Positions 18,384 through 26,649 of a DNA stretch of 64,000 nt are shown here, one piece after another. This DNA comes from Bog-473 sp963763575 (GTDB lineage Bacteria > Actinomycetota > Acidimicrobiia > Acidimicrobiales > RAAP-2). The notes below the pieces were generated by a model. The model was not told where the DNA came from and made no database searches. It saw only the letters and a program-made list of their open reading frames with translations. The stretch spans positions 124,001 through 188,000 of the forward strand of contig CAVXPD010000005.1 of assembly GCA_963763575.1 (NCBI GenBank). Direction: 5' to 3'. Every line of letters begins with the position of its first letter. The stretch's first letter is position 1. The position numbers and the translations under genes were made by a program.

Positions 18384-18884
18384 TCAGGCCGAGGCGACAC
18401 GATCAGTTGTTCCCGACACCGGGCCCGCGGGCCTGTCCGGCGGGTCGGGTTCCACCGCGTCGCCGTTCTTCGCACCGCCCCGGGCGCCGCTGGCGCGGCC
18501 ATGCTCGTCCTCGTACTCCCGGCGGAAGGAGAGGTAGATCCGGATCAGCGCCTGCTTCTGCTCTTCGCTGATCGTCTGGTCGGCGAGGATGGCGCGGGTG
18601 AGGTCCGGCGAGCCGACCGGAGCTTCGAGGATCCCCGCTTGCACGTAGAGCGTCTCGGCCGAGATGCGCAGGGCCTTGGCGATCTGCTGGAGGATCTCGG
18701 CCGAGGGCCGCCGCAATCCGCGCTCGATCTGGCTCAGGTAGGGGTTGGAGATCCCGGCCAATTCGGAGAGCCGGCGCAACGACAGGCGGGCCGAGCCCCG
18801 CTGCTCACGGATGAACGATCCGAGCTCGTGCCAGCGATCCCTCGGTTCGTTGGACTCCCGCTCCGGCTCGGGCTCGGTGCTCAC
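18384..18884 (-). CDS. XRE-family helix-turn-helix regulator
   Basis: 166 residues. The Cro/C1 helix-turn-helix occupies ~20-75: LGSFIREQRGSARLSLRRLS, then ISNPYLSQIERGLRRPS, then ILQQIAKALRIS. A C-terminal helical region (ISEEQKQALIRIYLSFRREYE) and a charged, disordered tail follow. It has no sensor domain I recognise. GTG 18884 has the -10 box TACGCT seven bases upstream. It is divergent from the superoxide dismutase gene across a 168-bp gap, so it may control itself or sod (inference). Confidence 0.88.
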   Translation of the reverse strand: MSTEPEPERESNEPRDRWHELGSFIREQRGSARLSLRRLSELAGISNPYLSQIERGLRRPSAEILQQIAKALRISAETLYVQAGILEAPVGSPDLTRAILADQTISEEQKQALIRIYLSFRREYEDEHGRASGARGGAKNGDAVEPDPPDRPAGPVSGTTDRVASA

Positions 18885-18891
18885 TCTTGCA

Positions 18892-18897
18892 AGCGTA
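18892..18897 (-). promoter_or_regulatory. -10 box TACGCT for the XRE regulator (leaderless)
   Basis: TACGCT is seven bases before GTG 18884. This excludes the longer in-frame starts further upstream. Confidence 0.45.
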
Positions 18898-18956
18898 CCG
18901 CCGGCCCGTCGTCCGGGTCGTGCCGCACCCAGGCCGCATGGTGGTTGGATCCCTGG

Positions 18957-18984
18957 TTGGGATGGCGACACCTTCGGGTATGGT
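18957..18984 (+). promoter_or_regulatory. Candidate promoter of superoxide dismutase gene
   Basis: TTGGGA, a 16-bp spacer and TATGGT (18979-18984). Predicted start near 18991, giving a leader of about 60 nt with GAGGAG before the ATG. Confidence 0.4.
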
Positions 18985-19052
18985 CCAGCACGCACCCGCC
19001 GACGACGACAGCGCCGACGGTGAACGACCCGACGACGAGTGAGGAGACCCCG

Positions 19053-19667
19053 ATGGCCGAGTACACCCTGCCGGATCTGCCGTACGACTACGCCGCACTC
19101 GAGCCGTATGTGTCGGCCCAGATCATGGAGCTCCACCACGACAAGCACCACGCCGCTTACGTGACCGGGGCGAACCAGACGCTCGAGAAGCTGGCCGAGG
19201 CGCGCGACAAGAACGACTTCGGCGGCATCGTCGGACTGGAGAAGACGCTGGCCTTCCACATCTCGGGTCACGTCCTGCACTCGATCTTCTGGAAGAACCA
19301 GAGCCCCGACGGTGGTGACAAGCCGGACGGCGCACTCGGGTCGGCCATCGACGAGAACTTCGGCTCGTTCGACAAGTTCAAGTCGCAGTTCACCCAGGCC
19401 ACGTCGACCATCCAGGGTTCGGGGTGGGGCGTCTTGGCCTACGAGCCGCTGGCCGGGCGGCTGATCGTGGAGCAGGTATACGACCACCAGAGCAACGTCG
19501 GGCAGAGCTCCGTCCCGCTGCTCGTCTTCGACGCGTGGGAGCACGCCTACTATCTGCAGTACAAGAACGTGAAGGCCGACTTCTTCGCCGCCCTGTGGAA
19601 CGTCGTCAATTGGTCCGACGTGGCGGCGCGCTTGGACGCGGCTCAGGGTTTGAAGGTCGCGGGCTGA
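19053..19667 (+). CDS. sodA: Superoxide dismutase, Fe/Mn family
   Basis: Cytoplasmic dismutation of superoxide, 204 residues. The four metal ligands are His in ELHHDKHH, His in FHISGHVLHS, and Asp and His in FDAWEHAYY. QGSGWGVL and YLQYKNVKADFF are family blocks. No signal peptide. GAGGAGACCCCG precedes the ATG. Iron versus manganese use cannot be decided from the sequence. It is divergent from the XRE regulator. Confidence 0.95.
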   Translation: MAEYTLPDLPYDYAALEPYVSAQIMELHHDKHHAAYVTGANQTLEKLAEARDKNDFGGIVGLEKTLAFHISGHVLHSIFWKNQSPDGGDKPDGALGSAIDENFGSFDKFKSQFTQATSTIQGSGWGVLAYEPLAGRLIVEQVYDHQSNVGQSSVPLLVFDAWEHAYYLQYKNVKADFFAALWNVVNWSDVAARLDAAQGLKVAG

Positions 19668-19684
19668 CCCTTCGGGTACCGGGG

Positions 19685-19730
19685 TCGGACCGTTTCGGAC
19701 CCCGTTCGCAGCCAGCCCCGTCGGGGGTCG
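19685..19730 (+). terminator. Possible terminator hairpins between sodA and the DksA-type gene
   Basis: GGGGTC at 19692 can pair with GACCCC at about 19708, and that GACCCC can alternatively pair with GGGGTC near 19725. The convergent genes share this GC-rich hairpin region. No T run follows, so efficiency is uncertain. Confidence 0.3.
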
Positions 19731-20009
19731 TTAGCCGAGCGCCAGGTGCTGTTCGCAGTAGCGCCGAACGGGGTCGCGTTCGAGGTCGGCGCCCAGAATG
19801 GGCGTGCCGCAGGTCGCACACCTCCCGTACGCCCCGGCGCTGAGACGGTCGAGCGCCTCGTCCACGCCGTCGAGCACGGACGCGGCCCGGGCCAACTCCG
19901 ACTCGTAGCGCTCTTCCACTGAGGGCAGGGTACCCCGCGCCCCCCGTGTTCCGGGCGAACTGGATGCGGCACCGGCATGTCTCGCCGCGAGGAGGGTCTC
20001 TCCGGCCAT
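19731..20009 (-). CDS. TraR/DksA-type zinc-finger protein
   Basis: 92 residues from ATG 20009. The C-terminal half (VEERYESELARAASVLDGVDEALDRL, then GRCATCGTPI and RRYCEQH) is the DksA/TraR pattern: coiled-coil helix followed by a zinc finger. The finger reads C-x2-C ... C-x2-H, not four cysteines. DksA-like proteins bind RNA polymerase. The actinobacterial small forms are poorly characterised. A GTG at 19919 would give a 63-residue version that starts at the helix. The N-terminal 30 residues look unstructured. Confidence 0.75.
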   Translation of the reverse strand: MAGETLLAARHAGAASSSPGTRGARGTLPSVEERYESELARAASVLDGVDEALDRLSAGAYGRCATCGTPILGADLERDPVRRYCEQHLALG

Positions 20010-20206
20010 GCCCGCGACCCGGTTCCAACGGTGATCACCTGAGCCTTCGTTTAGGGTTTCCTCCGGAGGGCACAACAAGCGCAACCGCTATGCCGACGCC
20101 AAACGCTTCCGGGGCGTGAGCCCGAAACGGCGGCCCGAGAGGCCGGATCGGTTGCCCGCGCCGCCGGCGCCGGCGTGTTCGGCTGAGGAGGGGCACGGGG
20201 AAGACC

Positions 20207-22894
20207 GTGACACGGGTGTTCCCGGCGACCGCCAGCTCGGTCGGCCGAGCCCGCAGGTTCCTCCTCCAGCACGTCCCGGCCCAGTGCGTCGAGGAGCCGG
20301 AACTGCTGGCGTTGATGCTCTCGGAGCTCGCGACGAACGCCGTGCAGCACGCGGCCACCGATTTCGAGGTGTCCATCACCTTGGATCCTCCCGCCCGGAG
20401 CCGCACCGGGTGGCTGCATGTCGCGGTCAGCGACGCAGCGCCCGGCTATCCCGTGCCACGAGAACCAGTCGCCGACGCGCCCAGCGGCCGCGGCCTGCGC
20501 ATCGTCGAGTCGCTGGCCGACGCCTGGGGGATCGAAGTGGCGCGCGACCGCCCCGGCAAGACGGTTTGGTTCGCTACATGTGTGACGGAGGGGGACGTGA
20601 GTGGCGACGACCGGGCTCGCGGCGAACAGGCTGACGGCGAACAGGCTGACGACGACCAACCGGACACCGCCGCCGCACTCCACACGTTCGCGAGCCTCGG
20701 AGCCTCAGCCAGTGCCGGGCCGTGGCCCCTGCCCGCCATGCGCGCCATCCTCGACGGGCTGCGCGAAGCGATCATCCTCTGCGACGTCCATGGCGAGATC
20801 CACTACGCGAATATCGCCGCCGAAGAGTTGATGGGGTGGCCGCACGGATCCCTGAAGGGCCGTTCCGCCCTCGATCTCGTGCCCGTGTCGAGCGCTGATC
20901 AACTGCGCGACGGCTTCGAGCAATTCGTCGAAACGCAGGTCGAGCAGCTCGCGGGTCGGCGAGTGCCCGCCGTGGTCAGGCGCGCGGACGGGTCCGAGGT
21001 CTCCACTGACGTCGTCCTCAGCATGTTCGACCATCCCTACGCGGGCAGAGTCATCGCCGGCATCTTCCGCCCAGGGGACAACCAGAACCTCCAGCGCTGG
21101 TCGCAGCTAACCAGCGAACTGCTCGAGATCTTGGCGGACGCGCCGATCGACGACCCACCCGCCGAACGCGTGCTTTCGACGTTGGGCCGGCGCCTCGATT
21201 GGGACGTGACGACGATGTGGGCGGTCGGGGCCGAGGAGTCGCTCATATGCCGCCACCTGTGGCGGAACGCCGCGAACATGGCGCGCGCCTTCGCGCGGGA
21301 GAAGGAAACCGACCCGAGGAGCGGCGGCGAAGGGCTCCCGAGGTGGGTCGTGGAGCACGGAGAACCGCTGTGGGTGCCCGACCTCGTGGCCGACCGTCGT
21401 TTTGTCACCGACGCGCTGGTGCGCGACGGGCTGCAGAGCGCCTACGCCTTCCCGATCCTCTACCGCGGTGCCTGCGTCGGGGTGGTCGAGATGCTGAGCA
21501 CCCGGCAGCGCGAGCGGGACCCGGCGGTCGTCGAGCTCATGGACGCCGTTGGCAGCCATCTGGGGGAGTTGCTGCACGCATCCGTGCAGGCAGCCGAACG
21601 CGAGCAGCTGCTCGAGGAGCTCCTCGAGGTGCGGCGGCGAAACGAATTCCTCCTCAAGGCGGCCCAGGTGCTCTCCGAGTCCTTCGACTACCGCGAGATG
21701 GTCCAGCGCCTCGCGGAGGTCTCGGTCCCTGTGCTGGCCGACCTGTGCCTGATCGACATCGCGGAGGAGGACGGCCAGATCCGCCGCATGGCGGCGCGCC
21801 ACGCCGACCCGACGAAGCGCTCGCTCACCGAGGAGCTTCGGCGGGCGTACCCCCCCGATCCGGCGGGCGAGCATCCGACCGTGCAGGTCATGCGCTCGGG
21901 CCATTCGCGGTGGAGCACCGAGATGGACGACGAGTTCCTCCGAGCGACGAGCCGCGACGCTCGACACTACGAGATCGTGAAGGCGCTGGGCTTCACGTCG
22001 TACATGACGGTCTCGCTCGGCCGGCTCGACGACCGCGTCCTCGGCACGGTCACCCTCGTCTCGGCCGGGTCCGGTCGCCGGTTCTCAGAGAAGGACCTCG
22101 GCCTGGCCGAACAGCTGGCGACCCAGGTGAGCTCCGTCGTCAGCGGGGCGCGGGCATACGAGCGAGAGCGGCGCATCTCACACGAACTGCAACGCAACCT
22201 CCTGCCCGACGCCATCCCGCACATCGCGGGATGGGACGTGGCGGCGCGCTACCTGCCCGCGGCCGTGGGCGTGGAAGTCGGCGGTGACTGGTACGACGTC
22301 GTGCCGATCACCGAGCGGCTCGTCGCGCTCGTGGTGGGTGACGTCGAAGGGCACGACCTCGAGGCGGCCCGGATCATGAGCCGCCTCCGCCACACCCTCG
22401 GACTGCTCGTTCTCGAGGAGCAGCACCCCGGGAAAGCCCTCGAGCGCCTCAACAGGACCTCCCTCTCGGGCGTGCAGCCGCGCCTGGCCACCGCCCTGGT
22501 CGGGGTGCTCGACGTCGTCACGGGCGAGATCAGTTTCTCGTCCGCCGGACACCCCTCCCCGGTCCAGATCTGCTCGGGCCGGGCCATCGAGTTGCCGGTG
22601 CCGCCGGGCCCGCCCCTCGGCGTCCAGCGCTGCCACTACAAGGACCACGAGTACCGGCTCGCAGACGGCTGCCTCGTCATGTTCACGGACGGGCTTGTCG
22701 AACGCCGTGGCACCTATCTCGATGATCGCCTGGCCCAGCTCGAAGCGTCCCTGCGCTCCGCCCCGCGGACGGACCCGGCCACTGTCGCCGACTTCGTGAT
22801 CGAGTCCATGACGGCGGACGCGCGCCGCTCCGACGACATCGTCGTCCTGACGGCACGGCGTCAGGAGATCGCGGGGGCGGCCGAGGGCTCGTGA
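20207..22894 (+). CDS. HATPase-PAS-GAF-GAF-SpoIIE serine phosphatase sensor
   Basis: 895 residues. Residues ~1-125 are a GHKL ATPase of the anti-sigma-factor kinase type (N box SELATNAVQHA, G2 box GRGLRIVESLADAWG). Residues ~180-285 are a PAS domain (ILCDVHGEIHYANIAAEEL), ~300-450 a GAF domain and ~465-650 a second GAF. The C-terminal ~240 residues are a PP2C/SpoIIE phosphatase (GGDWYDVV, VVGDVEGHD, MFTDGLVERR, SDDIVVL). Such proteins control partner switching through anti-anti-sigma factors. Kinase-like and phosphatase modules in one chain make a self-contained switch. No sigma or STAS gene is nearby. GTG start with GAGGAGGGGCACGGGG upstream. No transmembrane segment. Confidence 0.9.
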   Translation: MTRVFPATASSVGRARRFLLQHVPAQCVEEPELLALMLSELATNAVQHAATDFEVSITLDPPARSRTGWLHVAVSDAAPGYPVPREPVADAPSGRGLRIVESLADAWGIEVARDRPGKTVWFATCVTEGDVSGDDRARGEQADGEQADDDQPDTAAALHTFASLGASASAGPWPLPAMRAILDGLREAIILCDVHGEIHYANIAAEELMGWPHGSLKGRSALDLVPVSSADQLRDGFEQFVETQVEQLAGRRVPAVVRRADGSEVSTDVVLSMFDHPYAGRVIAGIFRPGDNQNLQRWSQLTSELLEILADAPIDDPPAERVLSTLGRRLDWDVTTMWAVGAEESLICRHLWRNAANMARAFAREKETDPRSGGEGLPRWVVEHGEPLWVPDLVADRRFVTDALVRDGLQSAYAFPILYRGACVGVVEMLSTRQRERDPAVVELMDAVGSHLGELLHASVQAAEREQLLEELLEVRRRNEFLLKAAQVLSESFDYREMVQRLAEVSVPVLADLCLIDIAEEDGQIRRMAARHADPTKRSLTEELRRAYPPDPAGEHPTVQVMRSGHSRWSTEMDDEFLRATSRDARHYEIVKALGFTSYMTVSLGRLDDRVLGTVTLVSAGSGRRFSEKDLGLAEQLATQVSSVVSGARAYERERRISHELQRNLLPDAIPHIAGWDVAARYLPAAVGVEVGGDWYDVVPITERLVALVVGDVEGHDLEAARIMSRLRHTLGLLVLEEQHPGKALERLNRTSLSGVQPRLATALVGVLDVVTGEISFSSAGHPSPVQICSGRAIELPVPPGPPLGVQRCHYKDHEYRLADGCLVMFTDGLVERRGTYLDDRLAQLEASLRSAPRTDPATVADFVIESMTADARRSDDIVVLTARRQEIAGAAEGS

Positions 22895-23001
22895 TCGCCG
22901 GGCCCTGATGCCGTGACGGCCGAGGTCGGGCACGGGACCTCTGTGAACGTCGTCTCAGGCCCGGTCGAGGCCGCCGGTCCTGGCCATGCCCTCGCACTTC
23001 G

Positions 23002-23007
23002 TAATGT
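23002..23007 (+). promoter_or_regulatory. -10 box TAATGT for the class V aminotransferase (leaderless)
   Basis: TAATGT ends six bases before GTG 23014. There is no Shine-Dalgarno sequence. Confidence 0.5.
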
Positions 23008-23013
23008 GTCGGC

Positions 23014-24417
23014 GTGAAAACCGAGGCCCCCGTTGCGGCGCTGCTCGGAGCCCATGTCCCGGTCCCGTGTGTCGACGGAACCGAACGGCCCTATCGCGAC
23101 CTCGACTGCGCAGCGTCGACCCCGGCCATGCAGGTCGTGGCGGACCGGGTCGCCGAGTTCACGCCGTGGTATTCGAGCGTCCACCGGGGCGCGGGCTACA
23201 AGTCACGGCGCGCCACGGCCGAGTACGAGGGGGCACGCGAGATCGCGTACGGCTTCGCCCACAGGCCTGCCGGAGGGGACGACGTGGTGGTGCTCGTGCG
23301 CAACACGACGGAGGCGATCAACCATCTGGCCTACCGATTGCGCCTGGGGCCCGACGACGTGGTTGCGACGACGGTCGTCGAGCACCACGCCAACTTGCTC
23401 CCGTGGTCCCGTGTGGCGGGGCGGCGATGGGTCGAGTGCGGCCCCGACGGCACGTTCGGCACCGACGACGTGGTCAAGGTGCTCGAGGACGGCCGGCGGC
23501 CCGCGCTGCTCGCCCTCACCGGAGCGTCCAACGTCACCGGGTGGCTCCCGCCGGTGGAGGAGATCTGTGCCGAAGCCCACGCGCGCGGCGTGCCGGTCCT
23601 GATGGACGCCGCACAGCTGGCGCCGCACCGGCCATTGCCCGCGGGACCGGACTACGTCGCCTTCAGCGGACACAAGCTCTACGCCCCCTATGGAGCGGGA
23701 GCTCTGATCGGGCCGCGCCGGACGTTCGAAGAGGGAGACCCGTTCCTGGCCGGCGGCGGCGCCGTCGACCTGGTCGACCTCGACGAGGTCATCTGGACCG
23801 AACCGCCGGAGCGCGAAGAGGCGGGGTCGCCCAACGTCGTCGGCGCCGTGGCGTTCGGCTCGGCCATGGACGAGCTGGAGCGGATCGGCTGGGACACCAT
23901 CCGGGCCCACGAGGCCGCGCTGTCCGACCGTCTACACCGCGGGCTGCGGAGCATCGAGGGCGTCCGCGTCCTCGGTCCCACCCCCGGGGACGCTGAGGGC
24001 GACACCGAAACGCTTGCCGTCGCCACCTTCACCCTCGAGGGCATGCATCACGCACTGGTGGCGGCACGCCTCAGCGCGGAATTCGGGATCGGCGTCCGGC
24101 ACGGCTGCTTCTGCGCGCATCCCTACCTCGTCCGCCTGCTCGGCGTCGGAAGGGAGGGCGTGGCCCGGGCCCGGGAGGCGGTGCGGCGGGGCGACCGCAG
24201 CGCCATCCCCGGAGCGGTCCGCGCCAGCTGCGGACTCGGGACCACGTCTGAGGACGTCGACGCATTGCTCCATGCATTGGGCGTACTGGCGACCCCGGCC
24301 CCCGCGCCGGTGCCCTACGTGCAAGACGACGTCACCGGCGACTTCTGGCCCGAAGGCGACGCGCCGGGCTGGGCCGCGGCCGACCGACCGGCGGGGGCGG
24401 CGTGCGCGCGCGGGTGA
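23014..24417 (+). CDS. Class V aminotransferase / cysteine desulfurase-like PLP enzyme
   Basis: 467 residues. The fold-type I PLP enzyme of the NifS/SufS/kynureninase group is shown by the opening YRDLDCAASTPAM, VRNTTEAINHLAY, EHHANLLPW, LMDAAQLAPHRPL and the PLP lysine in FSGHKLYAPYG. RHGCFCAHPY near residue 365 carries cysteines where desulfurases have the catalytic one. The ~35-residue C-terminal tail is extra. Whether it removes sulfur or is an aminotransferase is not settled. It is followed, with overlapping stop and start, by a secreted propeller lipoprotein. Confidence 0.82.
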   Translation: MKTEAPVAALLGAHVPVPCVDGTERPYRDLDCAASTPAMQVVADRVAEFTPWYSSVHRGAGYKSRRATAEYEGAREIAYGFAHRPAGGDDVVVLVRNTTEAINHLAYRLRLGPDDVVATTVVEHHANLLPWSRVAGRRWVECGPDGTFGTDDVVKVLEDGRRPALLALTGASNVTGWLPPVEEICAEAHARGVPVLMDAAQLAPHRPLPAGPDYVAFSGHKLYAPYGAGALIGPRRTFEEGDPFLAGGGAVDLVDLDEVIWTEPPEREEAGSPNVVGAVAFGSAMDELERIGWDTIRAHEAALSDRLHRGLRSIEGVRVLGPTPGDAEGDTETLAVATFTLEGMHHALVAARLSAEFGIGVRHGCFCAHPYLVRLLGVGREGVARAREAVRRGDRSAIPGAVRASCGLGTTSEDVDALLHALGVLATPAPAPVPYVQDDVTGDFWPEGDAPGWAAADRPAGAACARG

Positions 24418-25418
24418 ACGCGGTGCGCGGCCGGCTCGGCGCGCTCGTGGCCCTCGCCCTCGTCGCGCCGGCGCTCGCCGCGTGCTCGAGCCCTGTCGGC
24501 AGCACGTCGGTCCGCAGCGTGGCGTGGGTCACGACCGGAGCCTCGGTCACGCTCCCGGGCATGGAGGTGACGCCCGTCGACCTGGCCACGCGCCACATCC
24601 AGCCCAAGGTCCCAGTCGGGAGCCTGCCGGCAGCGCTCGCCTTCACGACCGCTGACAGGGGTCTCCTCGTCGTCACCCAGGGCGACGACACGCTGCATGA
24701 GATAGACCCGGCCACCCACGACGTGGTGCACTCGGCGGGAGTGGGCGTCGAACCCGACGCCGTCGCCGTCGCGCCCGGAGGAACGCGCGGCAAAGGAATC
24801 GCGCTGGTGGCCAACCTGGACTCCAACAGCGTCACGCCGGTCGACCTCGGCACCTGGCGCGCCGGCGCCCCGGTCCCGGTCGGCGCGCAGCCGGTGGCCG
24901 TCACGGTCTCGGTGGCGGCGACGGGCGCGGCGACCGCCTTCGTCGCCGACTTCGGGAGCAACCAGGTCACGCCGATCGACGTCTCGACGATGCGGGCTGA
25001 TCCCCCCATCCCGGTGGGGCCCGGCCCCCAGACCGTGGCGGTCGCCTCGGGGCTGGTGTTGGTGGGCAACTTCGGCAACCGCACCCTCACGCCGATCAGC
25101 GCGTCCACGCTGCAACCCGGCGGCGCCGTCACCCTGCCGTTCAACCCCACGGCCATGGCGGTGAACTCGTCCGGAACGACCCTCTACGTCTGCGGCGGGG
25201 CGGCGCTGGCGCCCGTCACGGTCTTCGGGCTCGTGGTCCACAGCCCGATCGCGCTCCCCGACGTGGCCCAGGGCATCGCCCTCAGCGACGACGGCGCGAC
25301 GGCCTGGGTCACGCAACAGGCCGGCTCCATCATCCCCGTCGCGCTCGCCACCGGGGAGCCCGGCCGTCCGATCCGTACGGGCGGACATCCTTCGGCGATC
25401 GTGATCGGCGCCGGCTGA
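24414..25418 (+). CDS. Beta-propeller (YVTN/lactonase-like) lipoprotein
   Basis: About 334 residues. A signal peptide with lipobox LAAC near residue 24 is followed by a seven-fold-like repeat region containing VTPVDLxT/VTPIDVST strands spaced ~45 residues apart (residues ~50-330). This is typical of YVTN propellers. No catalytic residues are recognisable, so a binding or scaffold role is as likely as a lactonase. GTG 24414 makes a GTGA overlap with the aminotransferase stop. A GTG at 24402 is also in frame. Probably membrane-anchored outside the cell. Confidence 0.8.
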   Translation: MNAVRGRLGALVALALVAPALAACSSPVGSTSVRSVAWVTTGASVTLPGMEVTPVDLATRHIQPKVPVGSLPAALAFTTADRGLLVVTQGDDTLHEIDPATHDVVHSAGVGVEPDAVAVAPGGTRGKGIALVANLDSNSVTPVDLGTWRAGAPVPVGAQPVAVTVSVAATGAATAFVADFGSNQVTPIDVSTMRADPPIPVGPGPQTVAVASGLVLVGNFGNRTLTPISASTLQPGGAVTLPFNPTAMAVNSSGTTLYVCGGAALAPVTVFGLVVHSPIALPDVAQGIALSDDGATAWVTQQAGSIIPVALATGEPGRPIRTGGHPSAIVIGAG

Positions 25419-25439
25419 GCCGGGCTCAGCGCGATCGCG

Positions 25440-26585
25440 TCAGACGCTGTAGACGGCGCGGGCGCGAAAGCGCAGGGGTCGCTCCGTCAGCTCCTCGAGG
25501 TAGTGGGCCGTCCACCCGGCCACCCGGGCCACGGCGAAGATCGTGCGGCCGGTGTCGGGCGGCATGCCGGTGCCCCAAGTCAACGCGGCCAGGGCGAGGT
25601 CGCAATTGGCGAGGGGCACGTCGTGCTCGGCAGCCAGCGTGATGACGTCGCGCACGAGGGCACGCCGATCCTCGCTCAGCACCGGCTCGGCCAACCGGTA
25701 CAGGGCGTCGAAGCGGGGGTCGCCCGCCGTGTACACGGAGTGCCCGAAACCGGGCAGCCGGCCCTGCTCGCGCAACACGTCGTTGAGCGCGCGGGCGACG
25801 CCGTCGCGCTCCGCCCCTGCGAGCAATTCGTAGGCAAGCTGGCTGGCGCCGCCGTGCAACGGTCCGGCCAGCGTCGCCAGTCCGGCGGCCAACGCGTCGT
25901 AGGGGTCGGCGCGCACGGAGGCTGCGACGCGCACGGCCAAGGTGGAGGCGGCGAGCTCGTGGTCCGCCAGGAGGACGAGGGCGGCGTTCAGGGCGGCCGG
26001 CGCCACGGAGGCCTTCGTGGTGAGGCGGGCGGTCAGCCGGGCGGCGATCGACGACCGGGGGTCTTCGCCGGGCGGGGGTGGCCCCACCACCGCGGTGAGC
26101 GCGGCGGCGGCGCGGCGCGCGGCGCGGGTGACCGCCACCGGGCGCAGGTCGGCCCGCAACGGGTCGCTCGCCCCGCAGGCCACGAGCGCCCAGCGCATGC
26201 GGTCGAGGGTCTCGGTGAACGGGCTGGGTCCGAGATCGGGAGCGGACCAGTCGCCGGACTCGTCGGACTGCCACAGCAGCGCCGCGACCTCCTCGAAGCT
26301 CGTGGTGGCGGCCAGCTCCGTGGCGGGGTGTCCGCGGTAGATCGGGCCGAGCTGCTGGTCCAGCCGGGTCACGCCCGTCGTGACGCTGGCCAGGCGCGTC
26401 GCGGTCTGACGCCCGCCCCGGCTACGCGCCGCCAGCGCCTCGATGTCGGCCAGGTCGAACAGGCTGCCCCTCCCGTTGGGGTCCCGATGCGACTCGAGCA
26501 GGCCGCGGCTGACGTAGGCATAGACCGTCGGCACCTTCACGCCGAGCCGGCGGGCGGCCTCCTCAGTCGTCAGCAGGCGGTCCAT
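25440..26585 (-). CDS. Citrate synthase-family protein with N-terminal helix-turn-helix
   Basis: 381 residues. Residues ~1-60 form an excisionase/MerR-like DNA-binding domain (LLTTEEAARRLGVKVPTVYAYVSRG, then RGSLFDLADIEALAARSR). Residues ~65-381 are citrate synthase: first catalytic His in GPLHGGASQ, second in PGFGHSVYTAGDPR, catalytic Asp in NCDLAL. All three catalytic residues are kept, so it may be an active enzyme, a metabolite-sensing regulator, or both (inference). Divergent from a second, CBS-fused citrate synthase with only 64 bp between the start codons. Confidence 0.88.
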   Translation of the reverse strand: MDRLLTTEEAARRLGVKVPTVYAYVSRGLLESHRDPNGRGSLFDLADIEALAARSRGGRQTATRLASVTTGVTRLDQQLGPIYRGHPATELAATTSFEEVAALLWQSDESGDWSAPDLGPSPFTETLDRMRWALVACGASDPLRADLRPVAVTRAARRAAAALTAVVGPPPPGEDPRSSIAARLTARLTTKASVAPAALNAALVLLADHELAASTLAVRVAASVRADPYDALAAGLATLAGPLHGGASQLAYELLAGAERDGVARALNDVLREQGRLPGFGHSVYTAGDPRFDALYRLAEPVLSEDRRALVRDVITLAAEHDVPLANCDLALAALTWGTGMPPDTGRTIFAVARVAGWTAHYLEELTERPLRFRARAVYSV

Positions 26586-26591
26586 CCTGTG

Positions 26592-26597
26592 AGCTTA
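26592..26597 (-). promoter_or_regulatory. -10 box TAAGCT for the HTH-citrate synthase (leaderless)
   Basis: TAAGCT ends six bases before ATG 26585, inside an AT-rich stretch (TATATT) unusual for this genome. Confidence 0.45.
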
Positions 26598-26604
26598 TAT
26601 TGAC

Positions 26605-26612
26605 TTGATCAA
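26605..26612. promoter_or_regulatory. Palindrome TTGATCAA between divergent citrate synthase genes
   Basis: Perfect 8-bp palindrome just upstream of the minus-strand -10 box and about 26 bp upstream of the plus-strand one. Candidate operator for the helix-turn-helix domain encoded next to it (inference). Confidence 0.35.
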
Positions 26613-26637
26613 CGTTTACAGACGAACTGCTCGAAGG

Positions 26638-26643
26638 CATAGT
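26638..26643 (+). promoter_or_regulatory. Weak -10-like box CATAGT before the CBS-citrate synthase
   Basis: CATAGT (four of six matches to TATAAT) ends six bases before ATG 26650, the same spacing as the leaderless promoters elsewhere in the window. Confidence 0.3.
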
Positions 26644-26649
26644 GGTCGC

